Assembly (NCBI RefSeq): GCF_035918155.1
Contig: NZ_CP109328.1
Location: 930,001 to 994,000, forward strand
Length of the DNA: 64,000 bases
Direction: 5' to 3'
From: Streptomyces sp. NBC_01591
GTDB taxonomy: Bacteria; Actinomycetota; Actinomycetes; Streptomycetales; Streptomycetaceae
This document shows positions 36,707-44,988 of the stretch, piece by piece. The notes under the pieces are model-generated. The model searched no databases. It was given only the letters and a program-made list of their open reading frames with translations, and had not been told where the DNA came from. Position 1 is the first letter of the stretch. Each line of letters begins with the position of its first letter. The position numbers and the translations under genes are program-made.

Positions 36707-38350
36707 TCACGCGTCGCCGTTCGACCAGACCTGACGGGCGCCGACCCACGTGGCGCGCACCGGAACGGCCGCGAGGGCGTCGGGGGCGGTGGCGAACAGG
36801 TCCTGGCCGAGCACGGTGAAGTCGGCCAGGTATCCGGGAGCGATGCGGCCCTTGAGGTGGGACTCGCCTGTGGCGCGCGCGGAGCCGACGGTGTAGACGC
36901 TCAGAGCCTCACGCACCGTCAGGGCTCGGTCGGCGCCGAGGACATCGCCCTCGCTGGTGCGCCGGGTGACCATCGTCTGGAGTGCGAGCAGCGGCTCGAG
37001 GGGACCCGCCGGGTGGTCGGACGAGCCCGCGACGACGACGCCGGCGTCCAGAAAGGAGCGGTGGTCACTGACCCGTTCGGCGCGCGCGTCACCGTAGTAG
37101 CGGCGCAGCTTGGAGCCGTGCCCGTGGACGAATGCGCCGAACGGCACAGGGGTGACCTCTGCGGCGCGGATCCGCCGGACCAGGTTCTCGTCGACGAGGG
37201 AGCAGTGCTCGATGCGGTGGTTGATCCGCTGCTCGGGGTGGGCGGCGCGGGCTGCCTCAATCGCGTCGAGGACCTGAGAGACAGCCAGGTCGCCGTTGGC
37301 GTGCACGCCGACGCGCAGGCCCGCGGCGTGCAGGGCGAGCACCGCGTCGGCGAGCTCGGCCTCGTCCAGGAGCTGAATGCCGTTGTCGGACCCGGTCTCG
37401 GCCGGGTAGGGGTCGCGGCACAGGCAGGTGCCCCCTGCCAGCGCGCCATCCATGATGATCTTGACGCCGACGATGCGCAGCCACTCGTCGCCGAATCCGG
37501 CGTGCAGGCCCGCGTGGCGCAGGGCGTCCGCATAGCGATGCCACAGGAGGGTGCCCACCCGCATGGTCAGCCGGCCGCGCTCGCGCATGTGCTGATAGGT
37601 GCGCAGTGCGGCCGGGGGGGTCACGGCGTCGCAGACGGAGGTGATGCCGGCGGCGTGGTAGGCGGTGAAGACGTTGGCCAGCGGTTCGAGCAGGGCCTCG
37701 GGCGCTTCCTGCGGGAGCAGGGCGGCTTCGCCGGAGGCACGGTAGAGCTGGTCGAACCAGGTCCGCTCGTAGAGCCAGCCGTCCAGTCGGCCCGTCGTGT
37801 CGCGGCCCAGGTCGCCGCCGGTCTGGGGGCCGCTGCCGTCGTGCAGACCGGTCAGCGTCAGGGCCGCGGAACCGGCGACCGCCATGTGGAACGAGAAGTG
37901 GATCACCAGGACCGGGTGGCGGGTGGTGATCGCGTCGATCGCGGCGCGATCGAGGCGGCCGTCGGGGTCGTCGGCAGGGTTGTAGCCCTGGACGACGATC
38001 CATCGGCCCGGCTCGGTGGCGGCCACTCGCGCCGCGAGCCGCTCCCGGGGGGTTCCGGCGCCCGCCCCCAGGTCGAGCCGGAGAGCGGCGTTGGCCACCT
38101 CCATGGGGTGGCAGTGCGCGTCGTGGAAGCCGGGCACCAGGTGGGCATCGCCCAGATCGACGGTCTCGGCGCCCGGCAGTGCCGCGTACGCCTCGGCTGC
38201 CTCGCCGACTGCGGCGATGCTCTCGCCGACGGTGGCGAGGACCTGGACATCGGCCTCGCCGTCCAGGGTGGTGATACGGCGGGCCCGGACGATGCGCACA
38301 GGCGCGGGAGGGGCGACGGGGCCGTGCTGCCGGTTGATCGCGGTGGTCAT
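36707..38350 (-). CDS. YtcJ-like amidohydrolase (Amidohydro_3)
   Basis: A 547-aa metal-dependent hydrolase from ATG 38350 with GAAGGAGA upstream. The metal-binding motif is LVPGFHDAHCHPMEV; further family marks are GVHANGDLAVSQVLDAIEAA, INHRIEHCSLVDE, the late metal-binding Asp in VVAGSSDHPAGPLEPLLAL and the C-terminal GRIAPGYLADFTVLGQDLF. The family hydrolyses formamide or exo-amide bonds. It is last in a minus-strand operon with a solute:sodium symporter and DUF3311, so the substrate is probably the solute that those proteins import. No signal peptide. Confidence 0.92.
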   Translation of the reverse strand: MTTAINRQHGPVAPPAPVRIVRARRITTLDGEADVQVLATVGESIAAVGEAAEAYAALPGAETVDLGDAHLVPGFHDAHCHPMEVANAALRLDLGAGAGTPRERLAARVAATEPGRWIVVQGYNPADDPDGRLDRAAIDAITTRHPVLVIHFSFHMAVAGSAALTLTGLHDGSGPQTGGDLGRDTTGRLDGWLYERTWFDQLYRASGEAALLPQEAPEALLEPLANVFTAYHAAGITSVCDAVTPPAALRTYQHMRERGRLTMRVGTLLWHRYADALRHAGLHAGFGDEWLRIVGVKIIMDGALAGGTCLCRDPYPAETGSDNGIQLLDEAELADAVLALHAAGLRVGVHANGDLAVSQVLDAIEAARAAHPEQRINHRIEHCSLVDENLVRRIRAAEVTPVPFGAFVHGHGSKLRRYYGDARAERVSDHRSFLDAGVVVAGSSDHPAGPLEPLLALQTMVTRRTSEGDVLGADRALTVREALSVYTVGSARATGESHLKGRIAPGYLADFTVLGQDLFATAPDALAAVPVRATWVGARQVWSNGDA

Positions 38351-38504
38351 ACGTTCGGTCTCCTTCTTGTGCCTCGTTCCCGTACGGCTGGACATGTCGC
38401 CGAGGACGGCGGCCGGACGGGAACGAGGGGGGCGGTGCGGTGGTGCGGCGACGTCCGGCGGACGGTCGCTCGTGACGGTGTGTCTTCGGGAAGGGACTGC
38501 GAGG

Positions 38505-39968
38505 TCAGCGCACGGGTGTCGGGGCCGGCGCCGGGGCCTCTCGCTCCTCCTCGGCGGCACGGCTGCCCCGCAGGCGCAAGACCGCCTCGGCCACCACTGC
38601 CACCAGGACGTTGACCGCCAGGGAGATGAGACCGTGGCTCACCGGACCGTCGTAGATGCCGCTGAAGGTCAGCCAGATGAGGACGGCCTCGCCGGCGACG
38701 ATGCCCGCCCCCGCCGCTGGTGCGCGCAGCAACGGGCGCCTGGTCAGGGCGGCGGCCGTCGCCGGGGCCATCTGGGTGAGGCCGCTGTAGGTGAGCAGGA
38801 GCAGGTTGGCGAGAGCGTCGGGCCGGGTGATACCCAAGACGAGGGCGACCCCGACACCGGCCACCACAGTGGTGTGGTTGACGATGAGCGCGCGACGGGG
38901 GTCCTGTACGCGCAGCACATTGCGGGCCACCATGGTCGACATGCCGAGCACGATGGCGGCGGCCGGGACCATGGCAGTGGCGGCCGCTGCGACGGCCACG
39001 ACGCCCACGAGCCAAGCGGGCAGTGCCTGGGAGACCAGGGTGAGCAGGACTCCGTTGTTCCCGTTCACGGGAGCCGAGAGCGCGGTGATCGCGACAAAGC
39101 CTACGATGATCGGGATGGCCTGGGTAGCGCCGTAGACGGGCATCCAGATGCTGTTCTTACGCAGGGCGCGCTCGGAGTCGGCGGCCATGACCGCGGGCCA
39201 ACCGTGAGGCATCGTCATGAACAGCACGCTGAACAGACTGGTCAGCATCGCGGTGAAGAACCAGACGGTGCCGTGCGGGCCACTGTGCGGGACACTGAGC
39301 AGCTCACTATGGTGGGCGCGCAGTTCACCGCCGAGGCTGCCGAGCCCGCCATGAAAGTGGGCGGGGACAGCGACGAGCAGGATGATCAGGACGACCAACA
39401 TCAGGGCGTCCTTGAAGTACGCGGTCCTCGCGACACCGTGGATGCCGGACCACAACACGAAGGCAACGATGAGCACCGAGGCGAGGATCATCGCGGGGGT
39501 GCCGACGTTGTCCTTGCCGGTGGCGAGTTCGACGACCAGTCCGAGTCCGGTGATCTGCAGTTGCAGATAGGGCAGCAGGAAGAGCACGCCGAAGACAGCG
39601 GTAACGGTGCCGAGCAGGGGGCTGCGGTAGCGATCGGCGAAGAAGTCACCTTGCGTGACATGGCCGCGTTCGCGCCCCATGCGCCACACGATCGGACTGA
39701 CGACGTAGAGGCCGACGTAGGCGATGGGCAGGTACGGCAGGGCGTAGACGACCGCGACACCGGAGCTGAAGGCCAGGCCCGCGAGGCCCAGGAACGTGAA
39801 GGTCGTGTAGATCTCCCCAGCCTGCAGGAACCAGGTGGTCAGGGCGCCGAAGTTACGGCCTCCGACGCTCCACTCCTCAAGATTCGCGGCGGGCTTGCGA
39901 CGGCCCATCATTCCGAGTAGGCCGATGACGACTATGCCGACGACGCAGACGACAAGGACGGTGCTCAT
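38505..39968 (-). CDS. Sodium:solute symporter (SSS family)
   Basis: A 487-aa transporter with about 13 membrane helices. The N-terminus MSTVLVVCVVGIVVIGLLGM and the SSS signature GRRKPAANLEEWSVGGRNFG are followed by WFLQAGEIYTTFTFLGLAGL. The ATG at 39968 overlaps the stop of the upstream DUF3311 gene (ATGA), the standard arrangement for this pair. A charged tail ends in PAPAPTPVR. The gap to the amidohydrolase start is 154 bp, so that gene could be co-transcribed or have its own promoter. Confidence 0.93.
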   Translation of the reverse strand: MSTVLVVCVVGIVVIGLLGMMGRRKPAANLEEWSVGGRNFGALTTWFLQAGEIYTTFTFLGLAGLAFSSGVAVVYALPYLPIAYVGLYVVSPIVWRMGRERGHVTQGDFFADRYRSPLLGTVTAVFGVLFLLPYLQLQITGLGLVVELATGKDNVGTPAMILASVLIVAFVLWSGIHGVARTAYFKDALMLVVLIILLVAVPAHFHGGLGSLGGELRAHHSELLSVPHSGPHGTVWFFTAMLTSLFSVLFMTMPHGWPAVMAADSERALRKNSIWMPVYGATQAIPIIVGFVAITALSAPVNGNNGVLLTLVSQALPAWLVGVVAVAAAATAMVPAAAIVLGMSTMVARNVLRVQDPRRALIVNHTTVVAGVGVALVLGITRPDALANLLLLTYSGLTQMAPATAAALTRRPLLRAPAAGAGIVAGEAVLIWLTFSGIYDGPVSHGLISLAVNVLVAVVAEAVLRLRGSRAAEEEREAPAPAPTPVR

Positions 39969-40186
39969 CGGTGCTCCTCCTGGAGGTTTTGGCGGCCGGC
40001 AGCGAGCGCAGTGCGGCGCCGCTCGACGAAGGCGAGGGCAGGGGTCAGGGCGAGGACCCAGACGACGGACCAGACCAGCAGGGACGGCATGCCGAACCAC
40101 AAGTGCGGTCCGTTGACGAAAGGCAGCCAGACAGCTGACAGCAGGGCCACTACAGGCACGGCCGTCAGCAACCACGGAAGGCGCAT
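39965..40186 (-). CDS. DUF3311 small membrane subunit
   Basis: A 73-aa protein from ATG 40186 with two hydrophobic helices (LPWLLTAVPVVALLSAVWLP; LLVWSVVWVLALTPALAFV) and a charged C-terminus, a DUF3311 architecture. Such proteins sit directly before SSS symporters and are presumed to be accessory subunits. The stop overlaps the symporter start by 1-2 bases. Confidence 0.85.
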   Translation of the reverse strand: MRLPWLLTAVPVVALLSAVWLPFVNGPHLWFGMPSLLVWSVVWVLALTPALAFVERRRTALAAGRQNLQEEHR

Positions 40187-40348
40187 GGCGAACTCCGAGA
40201 CATGTCGCGAGTCGGTGGTCGGCTGCCGAGAGACGGACAGCCACCGCGGCGGACGGCCGGCGGCCGTTGCCAAATCACACAAGGAGCTTGAAACTCCTGG
40301 AGTACACCCCATGGATTTCTGCATAATTCATTCAGGAGAGGTGCCACA
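40187..40348. promoter_or_regulatory. Divergent promoter region of the symporter operon and Lrp gene
   Basis: 162 bp between divergent genes. It holds AACTCCTGGAGT (CTCCTGGAG-type palindrome near 40288), CATGGATTTCTGCATAATTCATT (an AT-rich stretch near 40310-40333) and CAGGAGAGG as the ribosome site of the Lrp gene. An Lrp-type protein would be expected to bind here. Confidence 0.5.
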
Positions 40349-41386
40349 GTGACCGATTCCGCCACCGGCTTGCTGGACGAGCTGGACCTGTCCCTGGTCA
40401 ATGCGCTCCAGGCCGCGCCCCGCGCGTCCTGGGCGCGGGTAGGAAGGGCCATCGAAGTCAGCCCGGTGACAGCGGCGCGGCGCTGGGAGCGGCTGCGCGC
40501 CCAGGGCCTGGTCTGGGTGACCGCGTACGGCGGAGCCTTCGTCAACCACCACCACTGTGTCGCCATCGTCGGCGTGGACTGCGAACCCGGCCGCATCCCA
40601 GCGATCTCGGCCGCGCTTGCCGAGCAACCGCAGATCGCCAGCATCGAGCACACAGCGGGCCACCACGACCTGTCCCTCAACGTCATGGTGGACTCGCTGG
40701 CCGACCTCTCCCGGCTGCACACCGAGGTCCTCGGGAGACTGCCCGGGGTGCGTGCCACACACAGCCGGATCGTCACCCGGTTCTTCACCGAGGGCTCCCG
40801 CTGGGACATTCGCGCCATCAGCCGCGACCAGCGCGAGACAGTCCGCTCCGGGACGCCCCCCGCGGTGGGTGACGTCGATCCCGCACCGGCCGAGGCCGAC
40901 CGGGAGCTGCTGCTCGCACTCGGCGCCGACGGGCGCGCCGGATACGGCGAATTGGCCCGGCGCACGGGAATGAGTGAGTCGACGGTGCGGCGCCGGGTGG
41001 CGTGGATGGTGCGCACGGGGGCCGCGCTGCCGCGCTGCGAGATGGCCCACACCTACTCGCCGTATCCGGTGTTCGCCACCTTCCACGCGAACGTGCCCTC
41101 CGACGCGCTGGCCCGGGTCGGCCCCGCACTGGCCGCGCTGCCGGAGGTGCGGATGTGCGCGGCGACCACCTCGAACCACAACCTGGTGGTCAACAGCTGG
41201 GTGCGCTCCACGCCCGACGTGCTGCGCCTGGAGTCGTACATCGCCGAGCGCTTCCCGGAGATCGCTGTGACCGACCGCTCCCTCACGCTCGGCAATCCCA
41301 AGCGCATGGGCTGGATCCTCGACGAGGCGGGGCGGGCGGTGCGGCACGTACCCATCGACCTGTGGCGACGGCCGGGGGCCGGCTGA
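40349..41386 (+). CDS. Lrp/AsnC regulator, duplicated type
   Basis: A 345-aa protein from GTG 40349 with AGGAGAGG at 40334-40341. It contains two AsnC units in tandem: HTH 1 (LVNALQAAPRASWARVGRAI, VSPVTAARRWERLRAQGLV) with a RAM-like domain, then HTH 2 (LLLALGADGRAGYGELARRT, MSESTVRRRVAWMVRTGAAL) with a second effector domain. The double architecture is common in actinobacteria. It is divergent from the symporter/amidohydrolase operon, so it probably senses the substrate or product and regulates that operon. Confidence 0.9.
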   Translation: MTDSATGLLDELDLSLVNALQAAPRASWARVGRAIEVSPVTAARRWERLRAQGLVWVTAYGGAFVNHHHCVAIVGVDCEPGRIPAISAALAEQPQIASIEHTAGHHDLSLNVMVDSLADLSRLHTEVLGRLPGVRATHSRIVTRFFTEGSRWDIRAISRDQRETVRSGTPPAVGDVDPAPAEADRELLLALGADGRAGYGELARRTGMSESTVRRRVAWMVRTGAALPRCEMAHTYSPYPVFATFHANVPSDALARVGPALAALPEVRMCAATTSNHNLVVNSWVRSTPDVLRLESYIAERFPEIAVTDRSLTLGNPKRMGWILDEAGRAVRHVPIDLWRRPGAG

Positions 41387-41604
41387 GCCACCAGCGTCAG
41401 TGCCTCTCACGCCGCGACGAGCCAATGGGCAGCGACACCAGCGCCGAGACGGCAGCCAATAGTTATCGCACAGCGGCCAACCCCCGACGCAGACGGCTGA
41501 TGCCGGTCCGCTGAGGCTGAGCCCGTCGTCGAGCGCTCCGTGCCCTCGGGCGGTGTTCCGGAGCGAGCGCGAGGTCGACCAGCGTCCGCACCGGCTCGTC
41601 CGTG

Positions 41605-41945
41605 CATACTGACTTCGGCGTATTAGGGTCTGTCCGGTCTATCGAGAGCGAGGCCCGTCCCGGCGAGGAATCCGCCGAGGATGCCGTGCCGGTACTGCAG
41701 CGCTTTGAGCCGCCTGCGGAGCAGAGTCTCCAGCTCGCTGAGGGTGCGGGCGGCCAGGTTGGCCAGGCTCCGCTTGATGTGCGCCCACAGGCTCTCGACC
41801 GGGTTGAGGTCGGGCGTATACCCGGGCAGCAGGACCACCGTCAGCCAGTCCCGCTCGGCAACGAGTGCCTTCATCGTCTTGGAGATGTGGGTGCTCAGCC
41901 GGTCCCACACCACGATCAGCGGGGCCTTGAGCAGTTGGTGGGCGC
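41605..41945 (-). mobile_element. 3' part of an IS630-family transposase with one end
   Basis: The minus strand reads LLKAPLIVVWDRLSTHISKT, LLPGYTPDLNPVESLWAHIK and GILGGFLAGTGLALDRPDRP to a stop at 41623, the C-terminal third of an IS630 transposase with the last Asp and Glu. The sequence outside the stop (ACTGACTTCGGCGTATTAGGG at 41609) matches 58997-59015, so both carry the same element end. The 5' two thirds are replaced by recombinase sequence. Confidence 0.8.
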
Positions 41946-42207
41946 CATGGTCTTGTGAGCTTCCAGGCAGTGTCGGCAGAGCAGACCCCGGGAGGGCATC
42001 ATGGTCCAGCACGAGGTGGTGATGCACTTCGAGGCCGAGGTGCGCGGGTTGTCCACGTCGCCGTCGAAGAACCAAGCCTGCTGTGACCACTCGCCGGGCC
42101 GCCAGAGGGGATCGACCTGCTCTTGCAACCAAATGGGTCCAGGCCGTCAGGTCGAGCGGAACGACGTCGGAGAGCGGCTCCGCTGTGATCGGCGCGGGAC
42201 TGGTCAC
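41946..42207 (-). pseudogene. N-terminal relic of a recombinase-partner gene
   Basis: GTG at 42207 overlaps the TGA of the tyrosine recombinase (42204-42206). The frame begins VTSPAPITAEPLSDVVPLDL TAWTHLV, then shifts to QVDPLWRPGEWSQQAWFFDG DVDNPRTSASKC. This resembles the start of the larger second recombinase that follows the first in Tn554-like actinobacterial modules. It breaks off at the IS630 fragment. The matching C-terminus type is seen at 50392-50625. Confidence 0.5.
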
Positions 42208-42540
42208 GACCGCCTCCCCGCCGCCACCAGCTCGACCGCCGCCCGCTTGTCCGCCTCGCTGGCGTGCAGGTAGGGCGTCAGCGAGGACCGGGAGACGTGC
42301 CCCATCAGGTCCTGGACCACGTCCTCGTCGACGCCGCCGCGGACCCAGGCCGTGGCCGCCCCGTGCCGCAGCATGTGCGGACGTGCGGTGAGCTGGGTCT
42401 TCTTCGCCAGCCGGTCGAAGAGCTCCTTCGCTGTGCCGTAGCGCATCGGCTTCCCCAGAGGGGCATGGAAGAGGTTCACGAAGACCATGTCGCAGCCGGC
42501 CGCCTCGGGGACCTCGTCCCGCTCGAGCTGGTGGCGAACT
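42204..42540 (-). pseudogene. C-terminal domain of a tyrosine recombinase
   Basis: The minus strand reads DMVFVNLFHAPLGKPMRYGT AKELFDRLAKKTQLTARPHM, then LRHGAATAWVRGGVDEDVVQ DLMGHVSRSSLTPYLHASEA. The catalytic set is visible: Arg of HMLRHG, His/Arg box, the GHVS box, and Tyr of TPYLHA. The N-terminal DNA-binding part and first catalytic Arg are missing; upstream of about 42540 the DNA is instead the tail of a plus-strand hydrolase gene. Confidence 0.8.
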
Positions 42541-42545
42541 CGGCA

Positions 42546-42790
42546 AGGAAGGACGCGCAGATCCGCTCGATGAGCACCTCGCCGAGCTGCGTGCGTGCCT
42601 GCCCGCGCGAGCGGAACTCCTCGGCGGAACCGACGATCCACGTCCTGTGTCGGCGCTTGAATCACTCGCCCTGCGGCTCGCTCTTCCGCTGACCATGATT
42701 GAGGGCGCAGGGCACGAACCCTGGTTGGAGCAGCCCGACGTCGTGCGTACGCACCTTCGGAGATTCGTGCAAGACACCTTGGGCACGTAG
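42546..42790 (+). pseudogene. C-terminal relic of an alpha/beta hydrolase
   Basis: The plus-strand frame to TAG 42788-42790 reads DEHLAELRACLPARAELLGG then TDDPRPVSALESLALRLALP and LTMIEGAGHEPWLEQPDVVR. This is the final part of an alpha/beta hydrolase (acid in TDDPRP, catalytic His in GAGHEPWLE). It is not in one of the longer ORFs and the first two thirds of the enzyme are missing, cut at the recombinase relic. Confidence 0.7.
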
Positions 42791-42926
42791 GGCTTTGGCA
42801 GGTTCGCTGGCCGGCCTCAGCCCCGGCTTTCGGCGCCGCAGGCCAGAGCGCCGGAGTCTCCAAGCTGGCCGAGGCCCGCCCGGCACTGCCGACGAGCCCC
42901 TACCGTCGGGCACGCTGACCGCACCG

Positions 42927-42960
42927 CTTGAGGGCCCGTCCGCACGGACGGGCCCTCAAG
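42927..42960. terminator. Perfect 16-bp hairpin terminator
   Basis: CTTGAGGGCCCGTCCG at 42927-42942, a CA loop and the exact complement at 42945-42960. It lies 24 bp downstream of the minus-strand HTH gene stop and can serve as a bidirectional terminator. Confidence 0.85.
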
Positions 42961-42983
42961 CACACCAGCCGGGAGCTGTACCC

Positions 42984-43787
42984 CTACCCTTCCGCCTCGG
43001 TCTGGTGCTGCTCCTGGTCGTGGCGGGTGGCGAGTTCCGCGCTCCGCGCGATGATCTTCTGTTCCAGAGCGCTCATTTCGGCGGGGGTGTACTCGCGTTC
43101 CTGGACGACGGCCCAGCCGACGGTGCCGTCCGGCCCGGCCGCGGTGGTGATCCGGGGTTCGGCGGTGTCGGGGCGGGCCAGGGCGTGACGGCCCTGATGC
43201 ACGATGACGTTGTTGCGGGTGATGGTGAGGCGGTCGGGGCCGGCCTCCATCCATGGCGTCTCGACCGGGTCGGCCCCGTACAGCTCGGGCGGACCGGCAT
43301 ACCAGCCTCCCGCAGCCCCCTCGGGCGCGATGTCCACCAGGCGCAGCTCCATGCCGTCCTCGCAGCCCTCGGTGACCTCGTACAGCTCCGTCGTGCGCAG
43401 GGTGTGCCCGGTGGCCTCCAGCGTGAGCAGCAGCCGGTCGCCGGGGCGGGACGGGTACCACGGCGCCTCGGTCAGCGCACGATGCCCGCCGACCAGCGCG
43501 CTGACCTCCGCGCCGATGTCGCGGTGGCGCTTGGCCTCCTCGGCCTGGACGAGCGGCGATTGCGCGGCGCCGCTCTCGCCGCAGGGGCAGGACACCGTGG
43601 TGAGCCCCGTCGCGAGTTTGCCGTGGGCCCGCAGCCACGCCTCGGCCTCCCCGGCCCCGAACTGCGGACTCTCGTCGGTGCCGCCGACCGGCTCCGGGAA
43701 GTCGGGGTGCCGGCGCCGCCAGTTGACGACAGCGGCACGGCCCACGCCTGCGCGCTGCCCGATCTGCGACAGGTTCAAGGTCTCCAT
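42984..43787 (-). CDS. HTH protein with unknown C-terminal domain
   Basis: A 267-aa protein from ATG 43787 (METLNLSQIGQRAGVGRAAV); an upstream start would add 27 unconvincing residues. The HTH (LSQIGQRAGVGRAAVVNWRR) followed by FGAGEAEAWLRAHGKL resembles excisionase/MerR-like DNA-binding heads. A CPCGESG motif lies near residue 68. The C-terminal half is beta-rich (RLLLTLEATGHTLRTTELYE, LRLVDIAPEG) and ends in a charged helix. Function unknown. It is followed by a strong terminator. Confidence 0.75.
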   Translation of the reverse strand: METLNLSQIGQRAGVGRAAVVNWRRRHPDFPEPVGGTDESPQFGAGEAEAWLRAHGKLATGLTTVSCPCGESGAAQSPLVQAEEAKRHRDIGAEVSALVGGHRALTEAPWYPSRPGDRLLLTLEATGHTLRTTELYEVTEGCEDGMELRLVDIAPEGAAGGWYAGPPELYGADPVETPWMEAGPDRLTITRNNVIVHQGRHALARPDTAEPRITTAAGPDGTVGWAVVQEREYTPAEMSALEQKIIARSAELATRHDQEQHQTEAEG

Positions 43788-43871
43788 GACGATGTCCTCG
43801 TGGTCCCCGGACACCGGTCGGTCCGGCCCGTGCGCAGCACCGTGACAAACAAGAAGAAAGTATGTCAACTA

Positions 43872-43884
43872 CCTGAATTTCAGG
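43872..43884. promoter_or_regulatory. Palindrome upstream of the HTH gene
   Basis: CCTGAATTTCAGG (odd-length palindrome) lies 85 bp upstream of the HTH gene start, possibly its autoregulatory site. A second perfect palindrome, GGTACATGTACC, is at 43978-43989. No gene is seen in 43788-44046. Confidence 0.4.
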
Positions 43885-44046
43885 CGTAATTGGGCACGCT
43901 CGCCTAGATCCGCGCCCGCGTACGCGAGGCCCCGAGTTCACCCGTCCGGGCCATTTGGCACCCGCCGCTGACCCGGTGGTACATGTACCGGTGTGCCTAG
44001 ACTCCAGTGGCTGGCTTTGTCAGCGAGTTACGAGAGCGCCTGTAGC

Positions 44047-44700
44047 TCAGCCGCGAGAGCGCCCGCTTCGCATGGAGAGTGGTGTCGCCGAGTCTTGAGA
44101 GCACCCAGATGCTTGCTTCGGGACCATGGTTGTGCTCTGCACGACGAGGGGGTCGTGTAGCCCGTGGGCTTCTCTGCGGAGGATCCGGTACAGCACACAC
44201 TGGCGAAGCGGCCCTTCGGGCACGCTCGGATCCTCGAAGTCGTCGGCCGGGTCCCGGGTCATGCCGATCCGGCGCATCACTGCCTGGGAACGAAGGTTGT
44301 TGACGGTCGTCGACGCAACGACCTCCCGCAGCCCGAGGGCCTCGAAGCCGAAGGCTAGGCAGGCCAGGGCGGCCTCGGTGGCGTAACCGTGACCCCACGC
44401 CGAACGCACCAACCGCCACCCGATATCCACCCCCGCGAACGGCATGTCCTCGTCCACCCCGTCCAAGCCGGCGCGGCCGATGAACTCACCGGTCTCCCGT
44501 GCTTCGAGCGCCCACCACCCAAAACCTCGCTCGTCGAACTCGGCCTGCATGAGCGCCACCGCGGCAGCGCTCTGCTCCCGCGTCAGCAGTGCCCCCAGGT
44601 GTTCTCGGACTTCGGGATCGGCGTTCATCGCCGCCCACGGTTCGAGGTCGGACTCCCGCCACCGGCGGAGCAGGAGACGGTCGGTACGCAGCTCTGGCAT
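44047..44700 (-). CDS. GNAT N-acetyltransferase (RimJ/RimL type)
   Basis: A 217-aa ORF. The N-terminal ELRTDRLLLRRWRESDLEPW, the core GFGWWALEARETGEFIGRAG, DIGWRLVRSAWGHGYATEAA (acetyl-CoA loop) and VVASTTVNNLRSQAVMRRIG MT are diagnostic. The native end is probably around LRQCVLYRI; the last about 40 residues (SGCSQDSATPLSMRSGRSRG) look like read-through into the dispersed repeat near 44003-44090. The substrate is unknown (protein N-terminus, amino acid or antibiotic). Confidence 0.85.
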   Translation of the reverse strand: MPELRTDRLLLRRWRESDLEPWAAMNADPEVREHLGALLTREQSAAAVALMQAEFDERGFGWWALEARETGEFIGRAGLDGVDEDMPFAGVDIGWRLVRSAWGHGYATEAALACLAFGFEALGLREVVASTTVNNLRSQAVMRRIGMTRDPADDFEDPSVPEGPLRQCVLYRILRREAHGLHDPLVVQSTTMVPKQASGCSQDSATPLSMRSGRSRG

Positions 44701-44988
44701 GCTGGCCAGCTAACGCCATCACGATCAGGGTGTCGATCGGTTATGTCGAACCCTATGGTGCTCGCCAATGCCAGCCCCGCGGCACAGATCTTCACGGCCT
44801 ACACCGCTTGGCGGGACGCGATCCCGACCGGACTCACCGCTCTCAAGTGCTGCTACTTCTCAGGTTCTGGCTCAACTTCTGTGGTGCTATGCCTTGCCCG
44901 CCCGTCTCCGCGCCGGACCGTTCGTCTGACCTGCCGGTTCTTCGAGTACGCCAACCGGATCCATTGACCGTCGACCCGTCACCGCTGA

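Noticed and set aside
36662..38614. 650-aa plus-strand ORF opposite the amidohydrolase
   Set aside because: Gly/Val/Asp-rich antisense shadow; the minus strand shows full amidohydrolase motifs.
42555..42700. Minus-strand reading FKRRHRTWIVGSAEEFRSRG as an extension of the recombinase
   Set aside because: The plus strand of the same DNA encodes an unmistakable alpha/beta hydrolase C-terminus, so the minus-strand reading is antisense.
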